From Acridotheres tristis (lineage: Eukaryota > Chordata > Aves > Passeriformes > Sturnidae), in NCBI GenBank assembly GCA_037013685.1, contig CM072887.1:45559154-45623153 (forward strand): a DNA stretch of 64,000 nucleotides. The letters run 5' to 3'. The notes under the pieces were generated by a model. It was not told where the DNA came from, ran no database searches, and worked only from the letters and a program-made list of their open reading frames with translations. Positions 38,556 through 49,035 of this stretch are shown here, in pieces (position 1 is the stretch's first letter; each line of letters begins with the position of its first letter). The position numbers and the translations under genes were made by a program.

Positions 38556-40121
38556 GAGGACAGCAGGTTCCATTCCTTGTAGTTTTTGTCCTTGGTAACA
38601 TTTGTAAACTACCAGAATTGAACTTAAACCTTGGTTTAATTTTAGGAATTAGTTCTATAACATCACTGAAAGTCTGACATTCATTCCTAAGCAGTAGTCA
38701 ATTGTCTTAAAAAAAGCATGTCTTAAAAAATTTTGATGCAAAAGGGCTTTCTAGAAGATGTTGGAATATTGTATTGGTTTTAGATTTCTCATCAAACCAT
38801 AGACTTAAAATCTAAAATTTTTGTTATATTTATGAATCCACACAGTAATCACTTGCACATTTAACTGTACTTTCCAAATAAAATACATGCAAGAAATCCC
38901 CAGACACAGAAAGTTCATTAGGAATAATTATGAGGTCAATTTGACCAAAAAGGAGGCACTTATGATTTGCTTTGTTTCCTTTTTTATAATGTCAGTTAGG
39001 CTTATTATCCTGTGAGACCATTCCCACTGTGTGCTCTAACGAAAGGAGTTGTAACAATCAACTGGAAAGTGACAATCAGAATTTGTTCCACAGTATACAA
39101 AGCAAAACGAGGAATCTAGACTTTACTTGAGGGTTCAGGTTATTCCAAAGACTACATATTCCAAACCAGGTCGTAAAACTAATTTTTTTTACCAAAAGCT
39201 CAAAAGCAGCACAGTGCATGTTCTTTGATAGCCCTCAGAGACACAGAAATTAAAAGATAAACCAGGTGCCAAAATATAGAAAAACACGTGGTAATTCCCA
39301 CAGTTTGTAACTACTGAATATTGTTGCTGGTAAATAATCCTACCAGATTACTGCACCAGAGCACCTCACCCATATCCAAAATATGTTTTCTTCACACTGG
39401 CAAAGCAGTAAGTCGCACTATTGAAATCTATTGAAATCCATTTTGAAATTCATTAGAAATCCAGGGCGGAGCTCTCTCTGGCCTTGCCCCGAAGCCTGAG
39501 TGAGGGCACAGCCCCAGGATGGCCCCACCTCAGTCCCTCTGCAGTTCACACGGAGCCAACTGGCACAGTGCAGTACCCCGAGGGCTGCTCTAAGCACCAA
39601 ACTGCTTTTGCTGCCTTTGCTCTTGCATCCTTGCCAAGCACATGCATAAAACAATAATTAGTTCTTAGCCTCACTAATGCTCTCCTAATGTCATCTCAGA
39701 TGCTGTCAAATCCATGATTCCAGCACAAACAATCAGATTAATATAATTAATAAGTGATTAACATGAAGGTTTTTTTAGAATTTCAGACATTAGAGAAAGG
39801 CTCATATAATTAAAACATTCACAGTAGTTTGTTGCATTGATTACAAACTTAACAGCATTTAAAACATTTAACTTCTCTAGAATTTTAAAATTTAACTTGC
39901 AGAAGTAAAAACAACAGTATCATTCCCTCTTCTGACTGTGCAGAAATAATTACTATTTATATCTACAGAAGATGTAGTGACAAAAAGTGAAGTATGGAAA
40001 AGAATGAATGAAGTTATGGAATGTGGTCCATGAAGGAAGTGGTTAAACATCTGCACTGAAAAAGGAAGAATCAAGATTACCAAATAGATAGAGGATAGAT
40101 GTGAAATACATAGACAGGTTT
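38556..40121. other. Intronic stretch with one GC-rich patch
   Basis: Plain intron except for a GC-rich patch at about 39450-39640. The patch is open on the minus strand for 78 codons (39418-39654) but encodes nothing I recognise and has no CR1 motifs. Confidence 0.55.
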
Positions 40122-40212
40122 TTGGTCCAGTGGAAGACATCCATGTCCATGGCAGGGGAGTTAACTAGATGATCCAAAAGGGCCTTTTCAGTAGACTTTT
40201 GTGATTCTACTG
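40122..40212 (+). mobile_element. CR1 3'-end fragment
   Basis: The segments TTGGTCCAGTGGAAGACATC, CCATGGCAGGGGAGTTAACTAGATGATCC and TGTGATTCTAC follow the order of the avian CR1 3' untranslated region and tail. About 90 bp remain. An A-run follows at 40228-40240. Confidence 0.85.
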
Positions 40213-41189
40213 ACCAATGAAAGACAAAAAAAAAAAAAAGAGTATGAGAGAATTAATATTTTGCGTGACACACGAACTAAAAGAAGTAAATTATATTAGA
40301 TAAAAGGTTTAAGGCTAAGAAGGAAATGAGTACTTAAGTAAGTTGTGAGACACAACTTCAACTTACACAACTCCAGCTTCTGCAGCACGTGAGAGTTCTT
40401 AAAATTTAAATGATCTTTATTTTGCCTATACCGAGAGCAAAGCACAGCTTTCAGGGCTGTTGCAGAAACTTCAGTTGTAGTTATTAAAGATGTATAACAC
40501 TATACTATTTTAAACACATAATTCAAATTCAGGTCATGTTTTCTCATCCTTGGTATCTTCAAAATTTCACTGCAAAAAGTTTGGTACAGTGTGAGGGCCT
40601 TATTAACCATTTAATGGTTTAGTTAGGATGATGCATGACAGAAGAGTGTTACATATATCATGTATTTTGTGCATACAACTGAAAACAGTTCATACATGGA
40701 AGAAGAAGGAAAATTAGGTAGGAAGAAAATGAGGTAGTGGTTTTATGATGAAATCAAGTAATAGCAAAATGGATCAATAAAGAAAAATAGAAACACTTTT
40801 TGAAGAGAACCTACATAGCTGTGCATTCTGATACATAGTACACAGTTTCAGTATTGAAAACATGTTTTCAATATTCAGATCTCAGAACTGTATCCCATGT
40901 TCCTCCTTTCCCCATCTCATCAAAATCTTTGAGAATCAAAGCACTGATCTTCAAAAGCTACTTTAAGTAACACTATTTTTAAAATGTATCATTTAAGTCT
41001 TTATCCCGTAATTCCATTTTATATTACTAATGTTGAAAAAATTCTGAAATAGTACATTTTTGTTTTAAATCTATATTTTCTCCAGACACTGCAGTATAAT
41101 TATTTCAAGTTATTTCTGACTAAATGAGGCAAAAGCGTCTTTACTATAAACTAAGACCAACAGGGATGCAAAAGGACGATCAACAATCA

Positions 41190-41650
41190 AGCGAGGAAGT
41201 GGTGGAGCAGATGGGAAAACAAAAGTTGTCTGGGGTTGATCAGACACAAGAGTCCTCGTAATCAGAAGCACAGGACTAAAATGAGCCCATCTCAAGCATG
41301 TCCACCTAAGTAAGGATGTGCCTACAGGACAGCACTTTGAGGATAACCCCCTTGCCTTTCCTAGGAAATCAGCACAGGGTGCCTCTGTGAAGTGCCTGTA
41401 CCACAAGACAAACAGCAAGAGAAACACGCAGGAGGAGCTGGAGATCTTGGTTATTCCAAGGAGGTTTTTGGAGGGCACTGATGGTAACTTGACAGAGATG
41501 ACTGACAATCTGAGAAGGGCAAGAGCTCTTTTGAGCTTCACAGTCTCTTAAGAAAAAACTGGCTGGGGACAAACCAAGAAAAAAATGATTGGGGGCAATC
41601 TTGGCAGCAGTGACCAAGTCTGATCGACTCATAACATGCACTTCCTCTTT
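41190..41650 (+). mobile_element. CR1 ORF2 5' fragment with internal deletion
   Basis: A plus-strand frame from 41318 reads KCLYHK then QEELEILV, matching the start of the CR1 ORF2 endonuclease. After residue 45 (near 41453) it jumps to RRFLEGTDGNLTE and then RRARALLSF, which match a block about 100 residues further on in the same domain. The following DNA, GGGGGCAATCTTGGCAGCAG then TGACCA, continues the CR1 match beyond a stop at 41549. This is therefore an inactive copy that has lost most of the endonuclease and all of the reverse transcriptase. The 5' limit is approximate: GCATGTCCACCTAAGTAAGG upstream of ORF2 also looks CR1-derived. Confidence 0.8.
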
Positions 41651-43524
41651 TCTCAGAGTAACATTTTATGGAGAAATGACATATGTATTTTATATATAAA
41701 CCAGTGAAGAAAGAGAATGTACCTAGGCAAAATTCTCCACACAAATACAAGCAAGCCCTGCATATGCTCTGCAGCAACGAACAGCCAAGAAGCCACATGA
41801 ACACAAAGGCAACAGAACCTTTCATAGCCAGACTCACAGGTTTTTCTAGCTTGGGATTAGGTCTGTGCTCCATGTGCAGCCCCAAGGCAGTGGGGGTATA
41901 ACTCACATTCACCTACACAGGACAACACATCTCTACTATTAGTAATTTCGTAAAGGTGTGAAATAAATACAGAAAAAGCAATAAATTTAATCCATGCTTC
42001 ACAAGGATAGACCATAAGCAAGTCAAACCTCTTTCCCTTCTTGTGGTGTCTGTCAGTACTCACAACCATCATCCCACATATTGAAGCAATCTAATTTTTG
42101 GGCCTAGGGCACATGGACTGCAAAGACTGAGACAATCAACTTGAATTCACAAAAGGTCTGCCATCATTTAAAAGATATGGAATAAAACAAAATGTAGAAA
42201 ACATCTCCATTTTTATATTTTTCATCATTCTTCCACTCCTACTGGGCAAGAGGTATCTTTATCATCAGCGTCAACACCTCAAGTGCCAAAAAGACTTTTT
42301 GATTCAATAATCTTTATCTCAAGTCACACACACAAAAACAAAAGAACTCAATTTGAAATTGATTTTAGATTTCTATAAACTCCACCTACATTATTCATAT
42401 TTTATTACTTTCTGACCACTACAGACTTCCTTTACTCTTGCTTAAAGCTGCAAGATAGTGTCTGTACGTCCTTGAGTAGAATGCTACTCAAGTCTTCTTC
42501 TGTTTGTCCTGGATTTGAATCACCAAGTTTAGTGTTTACCCTTTTTTTGCATATATTGTAATTGATTTTTATGCATATATTATACTTGCAGCCAGCTTAT
42601 CTGTTAAAAAAATCTTCTTATTTTGAGGTTCAGTGTTGAGCTCATTAGATAAGCTATATGATCAAGTGATATTGTTAAATAACAGTGCAAAGAATAAAAT
42701 AAAACCCACTAAAAAATGGTTTGCTTATACTGCAGCACATGTTACCATGGAATTCATTTTTATTTCAGTCATAATAAAGAATTATTCCCAAGGCAGTTAC
42801 AGGCTTATAAAATTAATAAATTCTTCTGTACTTGTCGCAGAGTCTCTCACCTAATAGTATGCAAATTTCTCTTTGAATTTAATTTTGGTTCATAAACTCT
42901 TTTAATCAATTCAATGTAATTGAACTAAGAGTGATAGCAATACAGGAATGCTTGCTCAGATAGGAAGTTAAATGAGATGATCAATTCCTACCATAACATG
43001 TAGCAACTTTTCCAAATTTTTGATTCAAGGTTTCACAGCTATTATTAGATACATGCTGGATTTTTAATTTTTTTTATTTGTACAATTCAATTCAACCCAA
43101 ATATTTACAGCTGGTCTTCTTGATAGTTCCATTCAAAAGTGTACCACTATCCATCTGAGCATCAACTTCAGCACTTATTTTTCCTCTCTGTGCCTCTCTG
43201 CTTTTCCAGATGTAATCAGCTCTTTTTTCCTTTCAAACTCTCAGTGTCCTAACAGCCTTCTAGCTGTTGGTAATACATCCTTGAATTCAGCTAAGGTCTC
43301 AGCCTTTTTCATCCAAAGTAACAGCAAACAGAACTCTTCTCTGTCCTGCAGAATTCAAATTGTGACATTGACAGTCTCCCACATAGTAAGTATCCCCCAT
43401 GTAATTGATTTTTCAGGTAAGTACTCACTGACATCCTCAAATCAAGTATAATAATTTGTTTGTAAACTACACAGAAATATCTTCCAAGTAATATCTTGAA
43501 ATTAAGACAGCTACTGGTAGACAG
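41651..43524. other. Intronic stretch, nothing recognised
   Basis: Short overlapping open frames occur on both strands at 41651-42080, just after the CR1 fragment, without recognisable motifs. This may be flanking unique sequence or an unnamed repeat. The remainder is AT-rich intron. Confidence 0.5.
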
Positions 43525-43575
43525 ATGGTTGAGCTCTGTTCCAACTCAATTATTTATGATTTTGTAGTTATGTAG
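43525..43575 (+). mobile_element. Degraded CR1 3'-end remnant
   Basis: GAGCTCTGTTCCAACTCAAT then TATTTATGATTTTGTAGTT fits the final CCTTCCAACCCAAATGATTC-type segment of CR1 with several substitutions. It is short and old. Confidence 0.5.
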
Positions 43576-46541
43576 ACTGATTTCTGCCGTTTCTTTTAGG
43601 TGCCTGAAAAAACAAAAAATCTATAATTGACAGATGATGAGCCAGCTAATGAACACTATGGAGTGCACATACTTCAGGATGTGCTGCTTCAGAATGAGAG
43701 AGAAAAAATTTCCAGGAAAAAAATAGCATAAAAAAACTTCTGGTGATTTTTTTTACTATTATTAATGGAGGGCTTGCTCTCTCCTAAGTACAAAGAACTG
43801 GCTAGTACTGGTAATGAATCCTCTCAGGGAATCATCCTTTCAGTTCAGGTCTCGCACTAGAAGTCCTCCATTTTCTTTGTGCTAATTCAGGCCTTTTTAT
43901 AAATGTATGAAGACACTCGCTTTCTTTCACAACTAAACCACGCCACAAGCTTCTTATGTCCAAATTATGAAAGAGGCAATCCTCAGAAGAAAAAGGAGCA
44001 TAAATGGGAGGGAGAGGAAACATCAAGTTGGTACACCTGGACAAAAAATCATGCACTTCATACATTTCCCAAAAACTGCAAATACATACTCACAAAATCT
44101 TCAGAGAGTTTGTGCTCATTTACAAAAGGATAATCTCAACATGACTGTATCAAAGGACTAAACAAGCACGTGCATACAGTATTTTACATATATTTAATAC
44201 TTTTTAAAAAGATATTTTAAAATTTAATGGTTTTCTAGTATAAAATATGCAAAATGATGCATAATTTTAAAGAAACCAAGGTTTAAGCACAAGATGCAGT
44301 TACCAAAAAATGAGTTTTCATAAAATAAACTCAATTAATGTTGTATTTCTTATTATGAGCTGAGCACCTCCTCTTATGAACAATTTCCCACTTTCTGTTC
44401 CTTCTATTGAAAAGGGGGGATTTTGTTTGGTTGGAGTTTTTTTAGTTTTTTAAAATTTCAATTCTATTGTATTTAAAGTCACTAGATACCAATATAAATA
44501 TTAAGTATTAAATAGTTTCTATATTATAAAAACAATGTAAGTTTCTCTTAATTCAGAATTATGAAAATTTAATGAAAAAGTTTCATTTTTAACTAACTTA
44601 ATTTATTAATTTACTTGAACTTAATTTCAAGTTTAGTTTTGGTTTGTATTGGTAAAATTGAGTTAGAGAATTCTGAATTTCAACCAGCCACAATCACTTA
44701 GTGTGACAAAGGTAAATCATAACATTTTTGCTGCAACATAAATAGTGTCTCCATGATGAAAGTGAAATACTCTGGCAGGACAACAAATTCTGTGAGTAAT
44801 TCTGCATATACTAAAAACCTATTTCAAATTTTCTTTAATGATTTTTCCAAACAGACACCATCCATTTTTACAGGTCCTGAATCTTCAACCCTAAACCAAG
44901 ACACATTGCCAGACAGACACAGACCCAGGACTTCCTGTTTTCTGCCATGTCTCACAAAGAGGGTCAAGGTACCTCAGAGCTTTAAAAGAATAATAAGGTT
45001 GTCAAGGTTGAAGCTGCAAACATCATATCCACTGACATCAATGGAAAAATAATATTTCATTTCTGACTTTATTTCAGGTCTTCCAAGCCATGAAAAAAAG
45101 CAGCAACTGATTTGTCAGATAGCTAAACGAAAAGGTAGAAACCTTCAGTGTATAAGAATCAGAAAATTACTTAGTAGAGCTACCACTGATGGAGACCATT
45201 TCTACTCTTTAATCTATATAAAAGGTTTATAAAACCAGAGATTTTTTTTTTCTCATGCCACACTTTCTGTGCTGCTGCTGATTTTCACATCCTTAGCTGT
45301 GCTGAGTCAATCACTTTGATGCTGTATGCACTAACGTAGGGGCAGAAAGATCCGTCAGTGCCAGTAGTGAGAAAATTATTGTGGGGCAAAAATTTTCATT
45401 CCTAGTCAGCACTGTGTTCCAAACAGACAGACACTGTACAGAGCGCCATCACCTAACCCATTTAAACTATTGATTCTATCCAAGCCAACTATGTGCTGGC
45501 AATAGGAGGATCCATCAGCAGAAGGACTAGAGATATTCTTTTACATTCATTTGTTCATATTTCTGAGTTTTAATAGCTTTTTATTGTCTCTTTTTCTCTG
45601 ACTCTCTTAAAACACCAGAACACATTTTCCTTCTATCATAGAACTCTCAGCTTCAATCTTTAATTTACTGGCCCCAGGAAAAATCTCAAAAGTAAAAGCA
45701 GATAGAATGAGAGAATATCTATAAATAAAATCCAAAGCACAGTGTCATTTGTAATTTGATGTATGACATTTTTTTCCATGTGAAGATCTCAAAAGAAGAG
45801 ATTGAAACAGAGAACACCTCGCTACAGCTATGGAAATAGAAACATACCAATACAATGCTCACTGCAATTCCCACTGCCACTACATTTACACAGAAGCGAG
45901 CACTTTACATTTACACTTGCATTTTCTGTGCAAACAAGACTAAAAGAAATAAGAGTTTAGCTGGAGACACAACGTGATGAAGAGACTTCCAGTGTAAGCG
46001 AATGGCAATACTGTGTTTCTGCCTATTCTTACAATTACATCTCAATATTAACTGTTCTCTTTTACATACACATTCAGATTTATACAAACAGTTTATTCAC
46101 CACAGCCATGGTTTGGTTATATATGTTATGCGTACATGATTATATACAGCATTTTTAAAGTACAAATAATAGTAATATAATGTATTTATTAATATATATT
46201 ATAATACTAATTTTAATAATATAATTAAAATATTCAAATCCTTTTAAACAGAATTTACCCATAAAAACTCAAACAGGAAGAGACTGCTTAGCTTGTATCA
46301 AAGAACCTAATAGTTCCAAAATCTAAAAGAAATAATCTGTTTCAAAGATAGCTTATGAATGTACTTCTTCTTGTAGCCACGTCATACATTCCTATTATAT
46401 CCTAAATCTGGGTATATAAGACCTTGAATTACTCCACAAGGTCTTCACTTACTGTGCTGTCAATGAGCTGGGTTGCTGTGAGAAAAATTGTACAAGAGCT
46501 CCTAACAAGAGGCCTTGTAAGGATGCACAAACTCCTATTGC
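43576..46541. other. Intronic stretch, no gene seen
   Basis: AT-rich intron including a strongly AT-rich low-complexity block at about 46141-46240. Short open frames at 43832-44161 and 44753-45052 have no recognisable content. Confidence 0.6.
46141..46240. repeat. AT-rich low-complexity block
   Basis: Nearly pure A/T sequence dominated by AATA, TATA and TTAAT units. It lies about 300 bp upstream of the proposed 1.15-kb LTR. Confidence 0.75.
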
Positions 46542-46546
46542 GTGGG

Positions 46547-47699
46547 TGTCATGGATGGAGCAACGCACTGCACTTGTAAGAGAGAAGTAGCAATAAGTTT
46601 GTTGATATAAAACAGCAATTTAACCTAGCTGAATAGTAAATGTCTCAGACGTTTAACAAGACTCAATGGCAAGGTACACTTCATTATTTACTCTAGAGAA
46701 GAGGGTTAGACAAAACCGAGAAAGGACCCCTCACTCTCTAAACTCCTTTCTGAGGGAGTTCAAGGTGTGTTGGATCCAGACCTGATCCCAGACTTAGCCA
46801 ATGGTTTATGTCTAAAGAATTGTATGTGTACAGTCAATCCTTTATATCACTTAGAAAAGATTTCAAAGTTTCAGCACATTTATTCCCAATTCCCTTACTG
46901 ACTCAGCCCAAAGCAGTAACTTTGAGAGGTGTCCCAATTCAAGGGAAGATACTGGCATACAGCCTTCTGCCATGCACAAGAGTTTAGCAGGTCCTGGCCT
47001 GTCCACTATTTATGGAGTAAGATGATTTGCTTATAGTCACATTTGGTAGACACAGCTGTAGTTTGGTTGGCATATGCTCAAATAGCCCTCAGCTGTTCAA
47101 CAGCTTATGGCCCTAACTACTGTGTTTTGTATCTTCCCAGAGTCCAGCTTAAGCCAGAGACAGCCAGTCAGACCACCACTGATATCTAGTACTCATGCAA
47201 GAAAGAAAAGAGGGGGAAGAGGTAGTGGGCACGCTATCATAGTGATCAACTCAGCAATGCCTTGACTTTTAAGTTCCCTTTCATATTCTCAGTATTAGTG
47301 TCTATCACCATGCACAGAACTTCCTACGTTTTTAAACACCAAGAAGACAGACAACTGTGGACACACACATTTAGAGAGCTAGGGAATTACAGCTTGGAAA
47401 TTCTTTTTCCGGCCTGGATTTCTCCTGCCTCTCAGGTCCATTCCCAGGCTGACAAGCTGACTGCAGCTTCAGTTAGAGAGGTAGTCTCCCAGGGTGATAA
47501 TATGGTGAAAAACAGAGTGGAATTCATAATAAAGATTAACACCTGGTGTCTTTCCCGTGGGATACATCCTGAGGTACTGTCCCAAGGATGTTTTTCCCTG
47601 TTGTCCAATGAACTACTGTCCTATCCTAGCTGCACGTAACACACTTTAAATACAGGCTGTCCGTACAATAAAGTTGGCCTTTTTTCCCCAAAGAGGTCA
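46547..47699 (+). mobile_element. Probable long solo LTR (about 1.15 kb) with GTGGG target-site duplication
   Basis: The segment starts TGTCATGG at 46547 and ends AGAGGTCA at 47699. GTGGG lies immediately outside on both sides (46542-46546 and 47700-47704), a perfect 5-bp target-site duplication around a TG...CA unit. AATAAA at 47667-47672 sits 27 bp before the 3' end, with a TTTAAATA TATA-like box at 47645-47652. The order TATA box then AATAAA, close together, recalls alpharetroviral LTRs. A 125-codon frame inside (47262-47639) has no recognisable viral domain. I cannot name the family. A chance 5-bp match is possible, but its position just after the polyadenylation signal argues against it. 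Confidence 0.55.
47645..47672 (+). promoter_or_regulatory. Candidate LTR TATA box and polyadenylation signal
   Basis: TTTAAATA (47645-47652) and AATAAA (47667-47672) occur within 28 bp near the 3' end of the proposed LTR. If both were used, the R and U5 regions would be unusually short, about 25 bp. The TATA assignment is tentative. Confidence 0.35.
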
Positions 47700-47704
47700 G
47701 TGGG

Positions 47705-48844
47705 TGTTGCTGTCCTTTCTCTCTCTTTTTAGTGCAGTAACCACAGACAACAGGAATTATTCATCTTCCAATTTCTCAGCCCCTCCTGGTCCTTATCTCA
47801 CTACCAGAAGCACTTCAAGCCAAGACCTCAGTCCTGCTGCCAGTCCATTTCAAACCACCACAGCTTTCCACCTGAGTCTAAACTCCACTTTTATGAAATG
47901 AAGATGTACAACATTTCAGTAAACCATAACTGAAAACAGTCTTTGATTTAATATTTCAATTTGAGATTTGAATGCTTCTACCATTTATTGTTCTTAAGTG
48001 TTATCAGCTTCTTAGTAACTGCCATAATTAGGCATAGCACTCCATATGGATTGATTTTTAAATTTTTTTTCATTTCAGATGTTGTAGTTTTGCTGACAGA
48101 TAAATGAGTCATCAGTCTGTCAACAAAAGACAGCAAAAAGAGGAGGTAAGAAAATATCTTTTTTCAAGGCTTTTGGAAGTCATGGAATCAGTGGGATTTT
48201 AGACACATTAATATGCTTTTTATAAAGCTGCTTCAAGTTCAAGAAACAATTACCTGGCACCAGAGCCATGTATGCCTTAAAAACTTCTGACCACAGCAGA
48301 TGCCCAGGCTGCACTCAGCCAAGGCTGAGGATGACATTTCAGAGCCCAGCACTACACACTGCTGCTCTCAGCCTGCAGCAGACCTGTGCCCTAGCTGAGG
48401 GATGTCCTTCCCACACTCGAGCTCACTGCAGTGAGTTCATCATTCAGCCTCTCTTTTAACCCTGAAAGATTTCTGTGTTTCAGTGCCACTCAGCTAAAAC
48501 TCACACCATGCAAAGCCTGAGCCAAACCCAATGGAGTGCAGCAAGGGCAGCCAAAGTGGAGAGCACAGGTACCCCACCTTCGGTAGCTTCCAGTCTCTCA
48601 TCGGTGGCCAAGACTGAAATGGCAGATTCCTTTCTCACCACTGTTTTTTAAGAAGAGTCACAGAATACAACATAAGCTGATGTTCTGCTGCTGTAAGAAT
48701 ACGTCTGCTGTGGGTGTCCCTGCCCAGGTACCAGGGTGCTGCAGGAGAGATGGGAGCTGCCCCATGCCAGGAGCAGGTCATGCCAGTCAGCTCCAACCAC
48801 CCCACTGTGGGGCACAGCTGAGTCCCACAGACACCCCAGATCAC
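47705..48844. other. Intronic stretch, weakly GC-enriched in places
   Basis: Patches at 48280-48460 and 48510-48620 are richer in GC than the surroundings and hold short open frames, but I recognise no protein or repeat. Confidence 0.5.
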
Positions 48845-49035
48845 GGAAAGTGTGTTTCAGAAGGGACAAACAATGCCTGTAGAGCAACAAGGGATGAGGG
48901 AAAAAAGTGTGAGAAACAGCTCTGGAAACACCCAGGTCATCCCAGAAGAAGGCAGGAAGTTGTGCTGTCTGCACTGGGGCAGGATTCCCTGGCAGCCCGT
49001 AGAGAAGCCCAGCCAGAGCAGGTGGATATGACTGC
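48845..49035 (+). mobile_element. Probable CR1 5'-region fragment
   Basis: GGGATGAGGGAAAAAAGTGT, CAGCTCTGGAAACACCCAGG and especially GGGGCAGGATTCCCTGGCAG then CCCGTAGAGAAGCCCAGCC and GAGCAGGTGGATATG resemble the 5' leader region of avian CR1 elements as I remember it. This explains the GC-rich patch and the overlapping open frames on both strands (48648-49072). Family and limits need a repeat search. Confidence 0.5.

Noticed and set aside
41110..41541. 143-codon minus-strand frame, the longest in the window
   Set aside because: It is largely the antisense shadow of the CR1 ORF2 fragment, which reads correctly on the plus strand.
47262..47639. 125-codon plus-strand frame as a gene
   Set aside because: It lies inside the proposed LTR, shows no gag, pol, env or host domain, and is close to the length expected by chance in this more GC-rich stretch.
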